DNA of 64,000 nucleotides from a bacterium (GTDB lineage Bacteria > SZUA-182 > DTGQ01), in contig JBFLZW010000061.1 of NCBI GenBank assembly GCA_040755755.1, positions 1 to 64,000 on the forward strand, in the 5' to 3' direction. Shown here in pieces: positions 1 to 10,200 of the stretch. Each line of letters opens with the position of its first letter. Within the stretch, counting starts at the first letter, position 1. The notes under the pieces are model-generated. The model made no database searches. It saw nothing but the letters and a program-made list of their open reading frames with translations, and was not told the origin of the DNA. The position numbers were made by a program, and so were the translations under genes.

Positions 1-162
1 GCGTCTGTCCAGGCCGGTGGCTGCATCAAAATTAAAAGCCTCGAATGTTTTTAGCAGGGGGAAATGCGCCTCTTTGATTTTTCGCTTGAGGCGATTCTCT
101 CCTCTTACCCGAAGCTCCATCTCGGTTGATGACATAAGTAATTGAATGAGTTCGAGTTTTAA
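1..162 (-). pseudogene. istB: IS21-family istB fragment, N-truncated and cut by the window edge
   Basis: The minus strand is open from about base 162 to the window edge and encodes ENRLKRKIKEAHFPLLKTF followed by FNFDAATGLDRR. That arginine-rich helix, the FP-LKT stretch and the phenylalanine-rich F-F step before the Walker A region are characteristic of IstB, the ATP-binding helper of IS21-family transposition. The usual 40 or so N-terminal residues are absent, no istA lies upstream, and the open frame simply runs out. I read it as the remains of an IS21 element whose middle was deleted. The rest of istB, if present, lies left of the window. Confidence 0.75.
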
Positions 163-265
163 ATATAAGACAGGGTTATGACTGTTTCGTAACCTTGACA
201 ATTACTCTGTAGGTTGCTATACACTAAAATTGGGATGAATTTGTGACGTAGTTTTTCGCCCTGCG

Positions 266-308
266 ATGGGGAATTTTAATTGTCGTCAATGGGGAAAAAT
301 AATTGTCG
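266..308. repeat. Two imperfect direct repeats resembling an IS21-type terminal array
   Basis: Copies at 266-285 (ATGGGGAATTTTAATTGTCG) and 289-308 (same ends, AAAAA in the middle) lie 23 bases apart. Multiple short terminal repeats of this GGGGAA...AATTGTCG type are typical of IS21-family ends, and an istB fragment follows within 110 bases. They overlap the last codons of the vsr gene. Confidence 0.55.
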
Positions 309-767
309 CTGATCATCCGAATAACCGAGCTCTCCGAATCTCTCTTTGGACAATAGCCATGACCGCACGTGTGCACCCAATTTCTCGAGTTCCTCATCCT
401 TCTTGCCTTTGAGCGCACATTCCCAAACGACCAAGACCCTCCATCCAATGGCCAGGAGGGAATCGTAGTTCTTTCTGTCACGCTTCTGGTTCGCCTCGAA
501 TTTCTCGCGCCAGAAGTCCTTTCTGGATGCTGGCTCGGTAGCGAATTTGCACCCCTTGTGGACATGCCAGAAACACCCGTGCACGAACACCACTGATCTG
601 AACCGGGGAAAGACGAGGTCTGGCGATCCAGGCAGCTTTCGGTCATGTAGTCGATATCGTAACCCCAGTCGATGGAGAGCACGGCGAAGACGTATCTCGG
701 GACCCGTGTCGCGCTGCCCGACACTGGCCATGATTCGTGATCTCGTCCGCCTGTCCACCGTATCCAT
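276..767 (-). CDS. vsr: Very short patch repair endonuclease (Vsr), tail replaced by IS sequence
   Basis: This 163-residue protein has the Vsr core LPGSPDLVFPRFRSVVFVHG followed by CFWHVHKGC, with the catalytic aspartate of the PD motif and the histidine cluster, then GWRVLVVWECAL. Vsr nicks 5' of the thymine in T:G mismatches made by deamination of 5-methylcytosine, so it normally accompanies a C5 methyltransferase, as it does here seven genes upstream. Its ATG directly follows the drmC stop codon, so it is the last gene of the DISARM operon. The final ten or so residues (RQLFFPIDDN) are encoded by the IS21-type repeat, so the natural C-terminus appears to have been replaced when the element inserted. 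All catalytic residues precede that point. Confidence 0.93.
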   Translation of the reverse strand: MDTVDRRTRSRIMASVGQRDTGPEIRLRRALHRLGLRYRLHDRKLPGSPDLVFPRFRSVVFVHGCFWHVHKGCKFATEPASRKDFWREKFEANQKRDRKNYDSLLAIGWRVLVVWECALKGKKDEELEKLGAHVRSWLLSKERFGELGYSDDQRQLFFPIDDN

Positions 768-1544
768 TCAAATCCGTTCCACAGTTTCAGTCGCCACGAG
801 CGCTTCGAGGTGCCTATGGAGCTCGTCCGGCAGGTTTCCACCCCGTACGAGCACTCCCAGTTCCATGTTTCTTTCCATGGCCGCCGCACTCAGGTTCGCG
901 CTGGTGATGAAGGCCAACTTTCCGTCCGAAACCGCGCACTTCGCATGCACAGACCCCGTGGGATCGGAGACGCCTTTTTTCCCGTTTCCGACATGCCAAA
1001 CGTAAAGATTCGCGGAGGGAACGGCGGTCTTCATCGTCTTGAAGGAATCGACCCTTACCTTTCCGCCACGGTCGGTCGAGGATTCCATAAGGATGTCCAC
1101 CTGGACCTGACGGCCTGCCGCATCCTGCAGTGCCTTGATTATCGATGACACCTCGTATGCGACGAAGCTCACGACAAACAGCCGGTTGCGTGCGGACTCG
1201 ATAACCTCGCAGAGCACCTGTTCCGTGTGTCGGACGGGTACCATTCCCGTCGAAGGACCTGTCCACACCATTTCCACGGAACCATGCCGCTCATGGAGCG
1301 CCGCGGTGGCCGAAGCCCCGCGCAAGGCCGCGGCCAACTCGCCTGGACGCACCTGGTTGGCTTCACGCCAGGCGGCGTCCAACCGGCCGATCATGGACTT
1401 GTCCGCATTGGGACCGAAGACCGTCTTGACCAGTGCGAACTGTTCGACCGATCCCAACGACTCGATTTTCGAAGCGATTGCCGCCACACGATCAGGGTGC
1501 AGTTCCAAGCCGAGCTCCGCGACGATCTGCCATAGTTCATTCAT
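768..1544 (-). CDS. drmC: DISARM protein DrmC, phospholipase D-like
   Basis: A 258-residue protein with one PLD-type HxK motif near residue 197 (VHAKCAVSDGKLAFITSANL), the conserved asparagine of the SAN-LS step and a following E-G segment. In the PLD superfamily this motif forms half of a phosphodiesterase active site, so a single-motif protein usually dimerises. DrmC is a conserved DISARM gene, though reported as dispensable in one tested system. I chose the ATG at 1544, which overlaps the end of drmB by eight bases; an in-frame upstream start at 1577 would lie well inside drmB. It is followed without a gap by vsr. Confidence 0.9.
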   Translation of the reverse strand: MNELWQIVAELGLELHPDRVAAIASKIESLGSVEQFALVKTVFGPNADKSMIGRLDAAWREANQVRPGELAAALRGASATAALHERHGSVEMVWTGPSTGMVPVRHTEQVLCEVIESARNRLFVVSFVAYEVSSIIKALQDAAGRQVQVDILMESSTDRGGKVRVDSFKTMKTAVPSANLYVWHVGNGKKGVSDPTGSVHAKCAVSDGKLAFITSANLSAAAMERNMELGVLVRGGNLPDELHRHLEALVATETVERI

Positions 1545-3387
1545 TGCCGCCGCCTCCCCCTTGGAAGAAAGAGGCATCGCGGCACTCGAACGTGTTCACG
1601 AGCAATGCCCTGTCCAGATAACGATTGCCCCGTTCACATGAGGTCTCTGCAACGAACGTGCAGGCGTGACAGGAAGCCACGTGCAAGGAACGATCGACGC
1701 TGGGATTGTGCTCGGAACAAAGCGGATCGGAGGAACAAATGGTCGCACGTTCGAGAGCCTGGACGATGAGGCGTCCCAGGTTCTCCGACTTTCCCAGTTC
1801 CACCAACCCACCGAGGGTTCCGTCGGAATCGGCGGCAGCCGTGTAGATGATGACTCCGGCCATGGGTGAATCGGGGTCCGAACTCGCATAGATGCGCTCT
1901 CGGATGCTGGCCGCGTTGTATCCACACTCCAGTGCCAACTCCCGAATCAGGAGATGGGCGAACGTGTGGATCATGGCGTAGCGGATACCGGGGTAGCCCT
2001 CTTCGGGGTCCTGTCCACGAGCGTTTCTCCACCCTCTGTGTCCCGCCTCCAGTCTTTCGCTGCGACGCTTGACCGAAGGAATATCTTCCCAGCTTCGAAC
2101 GGCTTCCTCGTCGAATCGAATGAAGATTCCCTCACCGTGCACCTCGCAAGCGGGAATCCAATCGGGACGTGCACGCGACAATGCCGCCATCGGAGGCCGC
2201 TCGTCCGGATCGGTGGTCTCTTCCGGTGCCTCGACTCGGGTGTAACCAATCAATGCGTTCACTTCCCTCAATCTTTCCAAGAGCAGAACGCCTGCGATCC
2301 TCCCCGTGTACGCGGCGGGCGGGGGCTCCGGTCGACTCATGAATTGCGGCCAATCGGTCGGAGGAGTGGGTGCCGTCAGCACCTCCCATTCGGGAATCTT
2401 GAGATCCCCCTCCGTGACGAACGTATCGTCGCCCTTGCCTTCCTGCCGCTCCTGAACGCAGCGCCATACGTCTCCGATGTCGAAACGTTCGATTCCCGGC
2501 AGGCTCCCGCTCTTCACCAGAGTCTTGATCACCACTTTCAATTCGTCTGCGGACTCCACGTCCACAAAATATTCCCAACCGTCAAGGACGAGCTGGCTCA
2601 ATTGATTCCGTTCCAAGGGGATAGCCAATACCGAAAGAGAGACGGGGAACCAACTGTTCGTGGCCCCGAGCAATACCGCTCGTGGAGATTCCTGGCACGA
2701 TGCATCGAAAGTGTCGAGATGCGGGTGCCTTCCCCTGCAGGCCGGAAGATTCTGTTGGGCTTCCCGGCCGAACGCGTGAACGAGGGATCGGGCGGCGTCG
2801 CACGCGTCGCATTTCACCCAGAGGTTCTCCGTCTGGAGCGACGCCCCTCGCTCGAAGAAACGCAGCGTGCCTCTACATTCGGAGGGTCCACCGTGAACGA
2901 ACCAGTGCCATGGAAAATCGTCGAGATGTCCGTTCCTGCATGCCAGCAGAAAGCGGGCCTGCACCGCATCCGCGTTTTTTCCTTTTTCGCAGTTCGAATG
3001 CACGAAATGAGTCTGTTCCGGCCTGTAAGGATACGGCTTGATGTCGAAAAGGCCGGAATCGTATTCCGCCAGCAATCCGCATTTCACGCAGCGCAGCCAT
3101 CGCGGGAACGGCCTGACCGGCACGCCGATCTTGCCCTCCGCCGACATGGGGCTTGCCCCTTCCTCACGGACGAAAGGGGGAACACGCAGACGCTCGACCT
3201 GTGGGCCGAGCACCCGGCGCACGGCCGCGAGCAACCTGGCCTCCTCTACCGGCAGACATCGATTGACGTCCCAGCGATCGAGGCCCATCGTCACGACGGA
3301 CAGGTTCGGAAGATCGACCAGCGCTCCGGGACCGTATGTCCAGAGCAACTGACTCGGGCGGACTTGCCCCACGAGATAGGTACTCAT
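1537..3387 (-). CDS. drmB: DISARM protein DrmB (DUF1998 family)
   Basis: A 616-residue protein beginning VRPSQLLWTYGPGALVDLPN, the usual DrmB opening. It has cysteine pairs near residue 100 (CVKCG) and near 195 (CDACD) and a C-terminal DUF1998 region ending in a cysteine cluster (CHACTF...CERGN), so zinc binding is likely. DrmB works with the DrmA helicase; published work describes DrmAB as the DISARM core that loads on DNA with free 5' ends. Its start overlaps the end of drmA by four bases (ATGA type), which fits translational coupling. The length is normal. Confidence 0.93.
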   Translation of the reverse strand: MSTYLVGQVRPSQLLWTYGPGALVDLPNLSVVTMGLDRWDVNRCLPVEEARLLAAVRRVLGPQVERLRVPPFVREEGASPMSAEGKIGVPVRPFPRWLRCVKCGLLAEYDSGLFDIKPYPYRPEQTHFVHSNCEKGKNADAVQARFLLACRNGHLDDFPWHWFVHGGPSECRGTLRFFERGASLQTENLWVKCDACDAARSLVHAFGREAQQNLPACRGRHPHLDTFDASCQESPRAVLLGATNSWFPVSLSVLAIPLERNQLSQLVLDGWEYFVDVESADELKVVIKTLVKSGSLPGIERFDIGDVWRCVQERQEGKGDDTFVTEGDLKIPEWEVLTAPTPPTDWPQFMSRPEPPPAAYTGRIAGVLLLERLREVNALIGYTRVEAPEETTDPDERPPMAALSRARPDWIPACEVHGEGIFIRFDEEAVRSWEDIPSVKRRSERLEAGHRGWRNARGQDPEEGYPGIRYAMIHTFAHLLIRELALECGYNAASIRERIYASSDPDSPMAGVIIYTAAADSDGTLGGLVELGKSENLGRLIVQALERATICSSDPLCSEHNPSVDRSLHVASCHACTFVAETSCERGNRYLDRALLVNTFECRDASFFQGGGGGNE

Positions 3388-6300
3388 GCCTCACCTCCGT
3401 CGCTTTCCGTGTCTATCGCCCTGGCGCGCCATTGTGGAGGGTCGGAGAGTCTGGCCACGTCCATGACGAGCCGGACACCGGGTTCGACCTCCCTCATCGA
3501 AAACGGCACGGTGAATTCGTCCCAGGCCGTCGCACCGGGCTTTTTCAGGAGTGCGGCGACGTCCCCCTGACCGCGCTCGGTCTCGTAACCCAGTCTTCGT
3601 CCTGCCTTGATCGCTTCCTTCACCCATCTATCGATGCGATCCGCCACCATCGTGTCGGCACGCAACCGTGCCGCCTTGTCCTTCACTTTCCAGGCACGAT
3701 CGGAAACCACGGTTCTCACGGTGGAGGCCTCCGGTCTCCCCGAGTTGTCCAGGGTCTGGGCGCCAAGATTCGGATTCAAGGGATCGTTCACGAGGCGCAT
3801 GACGCTCACCATCGTGCCCGTCAAACCCCTGTCCAGCGCCCGAGGTGCGAAAGGCGTGACGGATTGCGCTTCCACGTGTTTGTAGAAAGTCGCGTGGTAG
3901 TGTTCGAAGGTCTCGTAGTGCGACAGGTCACGCGGACGGGACCAAGTCAGTACCGTGCAGACCAGACCCGGAAAGACACGGCCGACACGGCTGGTGGCCT
4001 GGATGTATTCCGCCGTGTTTTTGGGCTGCCCGTTGACGACCATCAGCCCGAGCCGACTTACGTCCACCCCGACGGATAGCATGTTCGTGGCGAGGACGAT
4101 GTCGATGGCGCGAGTTTCGCCTTTGGCCCAGGCCGCCTTGAACTTGACTTCCAGTTGGTCGAGCTTTCTCGGTATCTCCTTGTTCGAAACTCGAGAGGTG
4201 AGTTCGTCGACGTTTCGAATGGAGCGCTGGCTCAGCCCCGGTCGAGACACGTCGCTCATCTGGACACGATAGGAACGGGTCTGGACGTCGTCTTCCGCGA
4301 GCCGACGCATTCCGCCCAGTTCGCGTAGCGAATTGAAATAGCCCACCAGGGTCATGTACGGATCGGCCGCCTGCCCGAATCGCTCGAACAGGGATCGAGC
4401 GGCCGTGAGCAAGGCCACGTATACCCGGATGAGGACGGCGGGACGCGAGCTGCCGGGCGAACAGATGCCCATGTACCGGCGTCCGGGGTTCCTTTCGATC
4501 GAACGCTGGACGGAAAAGAAATTGTCCTCCACGTCGATGCCGTGCGGGGGAAAGACCGCCACGCGACGGAGGAAGACGTTGTTGACCTGTTCGTCGGCCT
4601 TGCGAACGGTCGCGGTCGAAGCGACGATTTTCGGTCGGACCTTCTTGCCTTCGAACGTCCACGAACAGAGTTCGTCCACGGCCGTTTCGTAAAGACCGAC
4701 CATGGTGCCCAACGGACCGCCGATGAGGTGGAACTCGTCCTGGACGATCAAATCCGGCGGACGGATCGGCGTCGTCGGTCGAGGTGTGGTCGCCGGGAGA
4801 GACCCCTTCTTCCGATGAGTGTCGCTGCAATCGGCTCCGGGCCACAGAAGCCCGTGACGCGGACATTCCGTGTCGGCTCTACCGAACAGCGTTCGCACCT
4901 GACCTCTCCAAGCCATCATGGCGAATTTGTCGACCGTGGCGATCAGCATGGAAGGTGGGTGGCGGTATATCTCGTCGTCCACGACGAGCACCGGCAGACC
5001 GAGGTCCGGCGACTTGACTTTCCCGAATTCGCAGGTTCCGTATTTGTCGCCGCAGTAGATGAACGTTCGTCCGATGTCTTTGTTCACCTTTATGTCTCGA
5101 CCGGGCACGATTTCGGAGCCGCACCAAGGACAGAAGGTGAGTTGCGCCGGTGTGGAACCGGTTCCGTACTTTCCGTCCCTTTCCCGCTCGATGGCTTCGT
5201 GGCTTTCCTGGGTGGTGTTGGGTGTCACGCGCTGTCCTACCCATAGCCCGATCATGAAAGGCGTGGCTCCCCACTTGGCGGTGTCCGCACGTCGCAGCAC
5301 CTCCATGGCGCACATCAATGCGGCGGCCCTTTGGAACTGCTGAATGGTGAGCAATCGCAGCGTGTAGCGCATGATCACCGCCAATCCCCGGCTTCCGTCG
5401 AGTCCGCCGAGGTTTCCCTGCAATCTGCGTATCGCCATGGTGAAAGCGGCCACGCCGAGGTAGGCCTCGGTCTTCCCGCCGCCGGTCGGGAACCACAGAA
5501 GATCGGCGAAGGCCTCCACCGGTTCCGTCCGGTCGCGGTGCACGGGATTCGCCAGGGCGGGAACGGACAACAGGATGAAGGCCAACTGAAACGGCCTCCA
5601 CGAGCGATTTTCGGGAACGTCGACGCTCCCGAGATCGACGGTTTCTCCCCGCCGCACCATGAGCGAATGGACGCTGTGGACACGTTGCGACGCCATCGAG
5701 CGGTTGGCGAAGCGGAACGCTTCGAGCGCAGCGTCGTCCGATTTCAGAACCTCGATCCCCTCTCGGATTCTGGCGAGCGTCGTCTCGCATCTGTCGAGGG
5801 CTGCCGTCGCCGAAGAATCGTACCCCTGCACGTCTATTCCTATTCTCGCCCGCCGCTCTCCGATCCATGCGGCGTAGTCGTCCGCCAACGCATCGAGGAC
5901 GGCGACGAGATCGGCACGTTCCATTTCCGCGAGACGCAGCATGTCGAGAGAACCGTCGGAAACGAGACGTTTCATGACGAGTCTGTCCTCCGGAGCGGTT
6001 CCGGGTGTCTCCGTAACCGAAACCTCGTACCGGGGCAAGACGCGGGTCCTGACCTCCACCGCCCGTTCCGGATCGTCGGCCGACGGTGTGGCGTGGACGG
6101 AAACTCCGTGTCCGACGGCGAACTCGACCCGCCGCCGGTAGATCATCTCCAGCGATTCGCGTTCCTCGTCCGATCCGATGCCGGACAGCAAAGGTCTCTT
6201 TCTGAAGATGGGTCGTCCTGCCGGGTCCCTGACGATCAGTTCGGGCTGGAAAACCCACGCCTGATCCTGGTTTTCGTCGGGCTTGGTCTGACCGTTCACC

Positions 6301-7247
6301 AGGAAGAGGGTCACCAGCCTGTCGCCGTTCGGCAGCGGATCGCCGACGGTTCCCCGAACGACCACGTCGGGGCAGGCGCTGTCCACGACAATGGGATCGA
6401 CGATCCTGCGTTCCAACGAAAAGATGGCTGTACCACCGGACGGTATCCGTTTCCAGCAACGGATCGGTTTTCCGTCTTCGGTCGTCCGCTCGCTCTCCGT
6501 ACGTTCGTACCTTCCCCAACTCGCGCGAACCTCGACGGCCTTCGCCGATCCGTCGACGCAGAAGGTGAAACCCAAAGACGAGGGCACCAACGAGTTGCTG
6601 GTCGACGCCTCGGCCTCTCGGTCGTCGCCTTCCGGGTCCGCTGTCGCCGCGTCCGGAAGGTCTTCCACCTGGTCGTCCGCCACTCGGGTGTCCGGCGGAG
6701 CGAGCTTGCCGACCAAGTAGCGGTCCCGCACGCTCATCCCTACGATTTCCTCGACGGGTCCGTCGGCGGGTCCGAGCAGGTCGTCTTCGACCGCCCATTG
6801 CAGGAGATCCCTGATATAGGCTTGTTCCTGTGCCGTCTTCCCTTCGAAAACTGGAAGCGCCGTGAAGTCGACGCCACAGGCCGTTTTCAGGGCCGACTCG
6901 AAGGATGGCCATTCCAGGCGGGAAACCGCCACGGTCGGCGGCTGGATACCGAAATCGCTCAAAGGTCGGGGAGGTTCGACCGGAAGCAGCCCGTCGAGAA
7001 GCAGCGTGGTTTCATCGAGGTCGCACCGTACGCGGTAGACGCGTGCGAAGGATACGACATGGGGCGATCCGGATATTTCCTCGACGAGCAGAAGGCCGTC
7101 GCCTTCGCGGATGCCTCGGAGGTCGGCAGAAACATGATCGACGGTGATTTTCAAATTGTCGAAGCGGACATCCGGACCTCTACGCACGAGCCATGCCCCG
7201 ATCTCTCTCATGGCCGGAACTCGCTTCGTCGTCTCGGTCTTCGTCAT
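3384..7247 (-). CDS. drmA: DISARM helicase-domain protein DrmA
   Basis: A 1287-residue protein with a superfamily 2 helicase core in its C-terminal half: a Walker A loop FPTGGGKTEAYLG near residue 585, a DEFH box (QDEFHLIGGPLG) near 840, and motifs V-VI (LATNMLSVGVDVSRLGLMVV and QATSRVGR) near 1085. Four cysteines around CPWCGSE and CGDKYGTC suggest a zinc ribbon between the motor halves. The N-terminal 500 residues show no motif I can name. It pairs with DrmB to form the DISARM core. A 49-base gap separates it from drmMI upstream, the largest within the operon body, and an independent ribosome binding site is likely there. Confidence 0.94.
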   Translation of the reverse strand: MTKTETTKRVPAMREIGAWLVRRGPDVRFDNLKITVDHVSADLRGIREGDGLLLVEEISGSPHVVSFARVYRVRCDLDETTLLLDGLLPVEPPRPLSDFGIQPPTVAVSRLEWPSFESALKTACGVDFTALPVFEGKTAQEQAYIRDLLQWAVEDDLLGPADGPVEEIVGMSVRDRYLVGKLAPPDTRVADDQVEDLPDAATADPEGDDREAEASTSNSLVPSSLGFTFCVDGSAKAVEVRASWGRYERTESERTTEDGKPIRCWKRIPSGGTAIFSLERRIVDPIVVDSACPDVVVRGTVGDPLPNGDRLVTLFLVNGQTKPDENQDQAWVFQPELIVRDPAGRPIFRKRPLLSGIGSDEERESLEMIYRRRVEFAVGHGVSVHATPSADDPERAVEVRTRVLPRYEVSVTETPGTAPEDRLVMKRLVSDGSLDMLRLAEMERADLVAVLDALADDYAAWIGERRARIGIDVQGYDSSATAALDRCETTLARIREGIEVLKSDDAALEAFRFANRSMASQRVHSVHSLMVRRGETVDLGSVDVPENRSWRPFQLAFILLSVPALANPVHRDRTEPVEAFADLLWFPTGGGKTEAYLGVAAFTMAIRRLQGNLGGLDGSRGLAVIMRYTLRLLTIQQFQRAAALMCAMEVLRRADTAKWGATPFMIGLWVGQRVTPNTTQESHEAIERERDGKYGTGSTPAQLTFCPWCGSEIVPGRDIKVNKDIGRTFIYCGDKYGTCEFGKVKSPDLGLPVLVVDDEIYRHPPSMLIATVDKFAMMAWRGQVRTLFGRADTECPRHGLLWPGADCSDTHRKKGSLPATTPRPTTPIRPPDLIVQDEFHLIGGPLGTMVGLYETAVDELCSWTFEGKKVRPKIVASTATVRKADEQVNNVFLRRVAVFPPHGIDVEDNFFSVQRSIERNPGRRYMGICSPGSSRPAVLIRVYVALLTAARSLFERFGQAADPYMTLVGYFNSLRELGGMRRLAEDDVQTRSYRVQMSDVSRPGLSQRSIRNVDELTSRVSNKEIPRKLDQLEVKFKAAWAKGETRAIDIVLATNMLSVGVDVSRLGLMVVNGQPKNTAEYIQATSRVGRVFPGLVCTVLTWSRPRDLSHYETFEHYHATFYKHVEAQSVTPFAPRALDRGLTGTMVSVMRLVNDPLNPNLGAQTLDNSGRPEASTVRTVVSDRAWKVKDKAARLRADTMVADRIDRWVKEAIKAGRRLGYETERGQGDVAALLKKPGATAWDEFTVPFSMREVEPGVRLVMDVARLSDPPQWRARAIDTESDGGEA

Positions 7248-7296
7248 GCGCGTTCTCTCCCATGGTGAAAACGTGATCTTCGTCTGTTCGGATCGT

Positions 7297-10200
7297 TCAT
7301 TTCCTCGTTCCTCCTCTTCGACCTCTCGTCGTCCGACGCCCGTTCATGGTTTCGCCATGCAAACCGCGAACGACTTCTTCTTCGTAGCGCTGGCGGTTCA
7401 GCTCCGACAACCGGCGCAACACTTCGAGACGCGCCCGTTCCGAGATAGTGAATCGGACACGGTCGATCTCCGGTAGATACGGCACTTCGTGAAAGCCGTG
7501 TTCGAGATCGAGGTCGCCCCAGCCGTAGGCGCGGGCGACGGCCACGTCTATCTCGCACTGCAGGTCGCGCAGTTTCTCAATGCTCACATTGCTCTCCTCA
7601 GGATCGTGGAAGCGATTATAAAGTCTGGTCAACCCGATCCAGTCGCAATTCATGATCTCGGTACGGAGCAATTGAACTCCCTGTCCCAATTGTAGCAGGT
7701 AAGGACTGTCCACGTCCGATGGGAAAGGAAAGGTCTCGAAGCAGTCGCTGGGAGTAAATCTCATTCCTTGCCCTAATGTCGATGACTGCTTTTTGACCCA
7801 CACACAAAACAGCGAAGAGCACAAGAGAGCCAAGTATGCATAGCTATCGTAAGCAAAGACGACCAGCTGCTCAGAAAAGACAAAGTGATTTTTCACTAAT
7901 AATGGTGAGAAGTGCTTGGTGACTCGTGCGGAGACAATTACCGTGGTCATGGGAGTGGCGGTCGGTTCCCACGTGCTCGGATGATAGACAAAAGAGGACC
8001 CGCGACCAATGGCATGATAGAGCTCTGGTCGTGGCCTTTCATAGAGCCACCAATTTTCTCGCGCCCATTTACTGTACTTGTTGTTTTCTCTTTCATGCCT
8101 TACTCGTGAAGCGACAATTTGGTATGGTTCTTTCCACTGCTCAGCCTTATCTTTCGGCCAGTCCCAAAAACAGATAATCCACCTACTGTGCTGTTGGTTA
8201 GGATGTGCATTGAGATCTTCGCCATTCAAGTATGGATAAATCACCTCGTGATTGTCCGGGTTGTTTGCTAATAATTCCATGGCTTCGTTTTCAGTAAGAG
8301 TGAAACCAAGTCCCAGAACGTTTGATCCTTGGAAAGATTTGCCTTCGTTGGCCTTCAGCCGCTTCGGGCTCCATTCTTCGCGATCGGAAAGGAAGGCCGA
8401 GATGAACGGAGCCGGCCGCCCGAGCAGCGAGCGTTCGCCGCGCCATTCGCCTTTGTGGACATGGACGCGGCTGGTGACGACCGCCGCCTTGCCGGGCCAG
8501 GGCTCGTTGGGATAGGCCGCGTGGATGACGGCACCCGCACGGACCATGGCCTCCAACCCAGCCTGGCGCGTGTCGCCCTCGGCGATGGTATTGACCGCAA
8601 GCAAACCGAATCCGCCCCCTTCTCGTATCAGGCTCCAAGCCCGCAAGAAGAAGTAAGCGACCAGATCGGCCGAACCGCGACGTCCTCCGGCGACATGATG
8701 CACGAGCCAATCCCGATAAGACGATCCGAGGACTCCCGTGATACGCTGACCACCGAGGAAGGGCGGATTGCCTACCAAGGCGTCGAACCCTCCGTTCTGT
8801 CGCGAAAACACCTCCGGAAACTCCAGCGGCCAGTGGAACGGTTTTCTCGGGGGCTTGCCCGGTGGCAGATCCACGGACAACGCGGCCCGTGCGATCCTCG
8901 AAATCTCTTTTCCAGCTTCCATCTCGCCGCGGAGGAAAGCGTCCGTCTGCAGCGCCAGGAAACCCATAGCGGAATCGACGGCCCGTGCGTTTCCGTCCGC
9001 TTGCAGGACCTCGCCGATCATGGCGTCGGCCACGAGTTCGACGGCTTCGAGTTTCTTCCTCGCTTCGGCGTCCAAGCGAGCCATGGTTTCGACATCGCGA
9101 ACGTCCCGGATCGGGATGGCCCGCAACCGCTTCCTGATCTCCACCGCCTCGGCGACCGCACCGGCCACGTTCTGTCCGAAGATGCGCTGCTGGTTGGAGC
9201 CGCCGTCCGGGTTCGGTTCGAGTTTCGTGAGTTGATCCAAACGGTGTATGCCGAGCAGGCTGTCGCCGCAGCGCAAGTTGTGGTCGAGGAATCCGAAGGG
9301 GCGCCCTTTCGCGAGAGTGACCAGCCAGATGGAGAGCTTGGCCAGTTCGACGGCGAGGGGATTGATGTCCACGCCATAGAGACACCGTTCGGCGATCAGA
9401 CGTCTCGCGGCGAGAAGGCGTTCGTCAGGCTCCTTGGGCATCGGATCGGCACCGCCGGCCCGGTCCAGCACCTCGCCGTCTGCGGTGACGAATCCGCCTG
9501 CCGCCTCTTCGTTCGCCCAGCTCTCTACCAGACGCTCGGCGAGCCATCGGCACGCCTGCACGAGGAACGCCCCGGACCCCATGGCGGGATCGCAGATCTT
9601 GAGATCCAGCAATTCCGTGGGAGGTTTCAGTTTCCACTCCTCTCGCGGTTTGCCCTCGGCCGGCCCGATGTAGACGACCGGTTCCAACGTCGTCTCGACG
9701 ATGCTTTCGGTGAGCGACTTCGGGGTATAGTGCGTGCCCGTCTCGCGTCGGTCGGCACCCAGGGTGACCATGAAGCCTCCCTCGCGATAGACGATGGGTT
9801 CGCCCCATGCGTCGGTTCGAACGAGGTTGGCGAACGGGCGGATGCGTTCCGCGAGCGTCATGTCGCCACCGCATACGGCGAGCAACCGTCCGAAGACGGT
9901 CTCGTCCACGGGACGAGCCAACGCGTTTCGTATGGCGGATTCGCTGCGTTCGGTGGTTTCCTTCACCAGGGCGACGAGGGTGTCGTCACCCTCCATGCGC
10001 GCCGATTCCAATTCGGAGAGCGGGAGATTCGGGTTCTTCGCCTTTTTGGAACCCGTAAGCCCTATAGTCACGGACGGCATACGGGCGACGGTGTGTTCGA
10101 GAAGACCTTCGTAGACATGACCGATCTGCTCTACGTCGAGCGCCCTGTAAGACAACAAGAGAGCCCCTCCGGACCGCTCCAGCGATTGCAACGAATTCAG

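Noticed and set aside
4879-6912. 677-residue arginine-rich frame on the minus strand
   Set aside because: It is an out-of-frame shadow of drmA with extreme Arg and Gly content and no domain.
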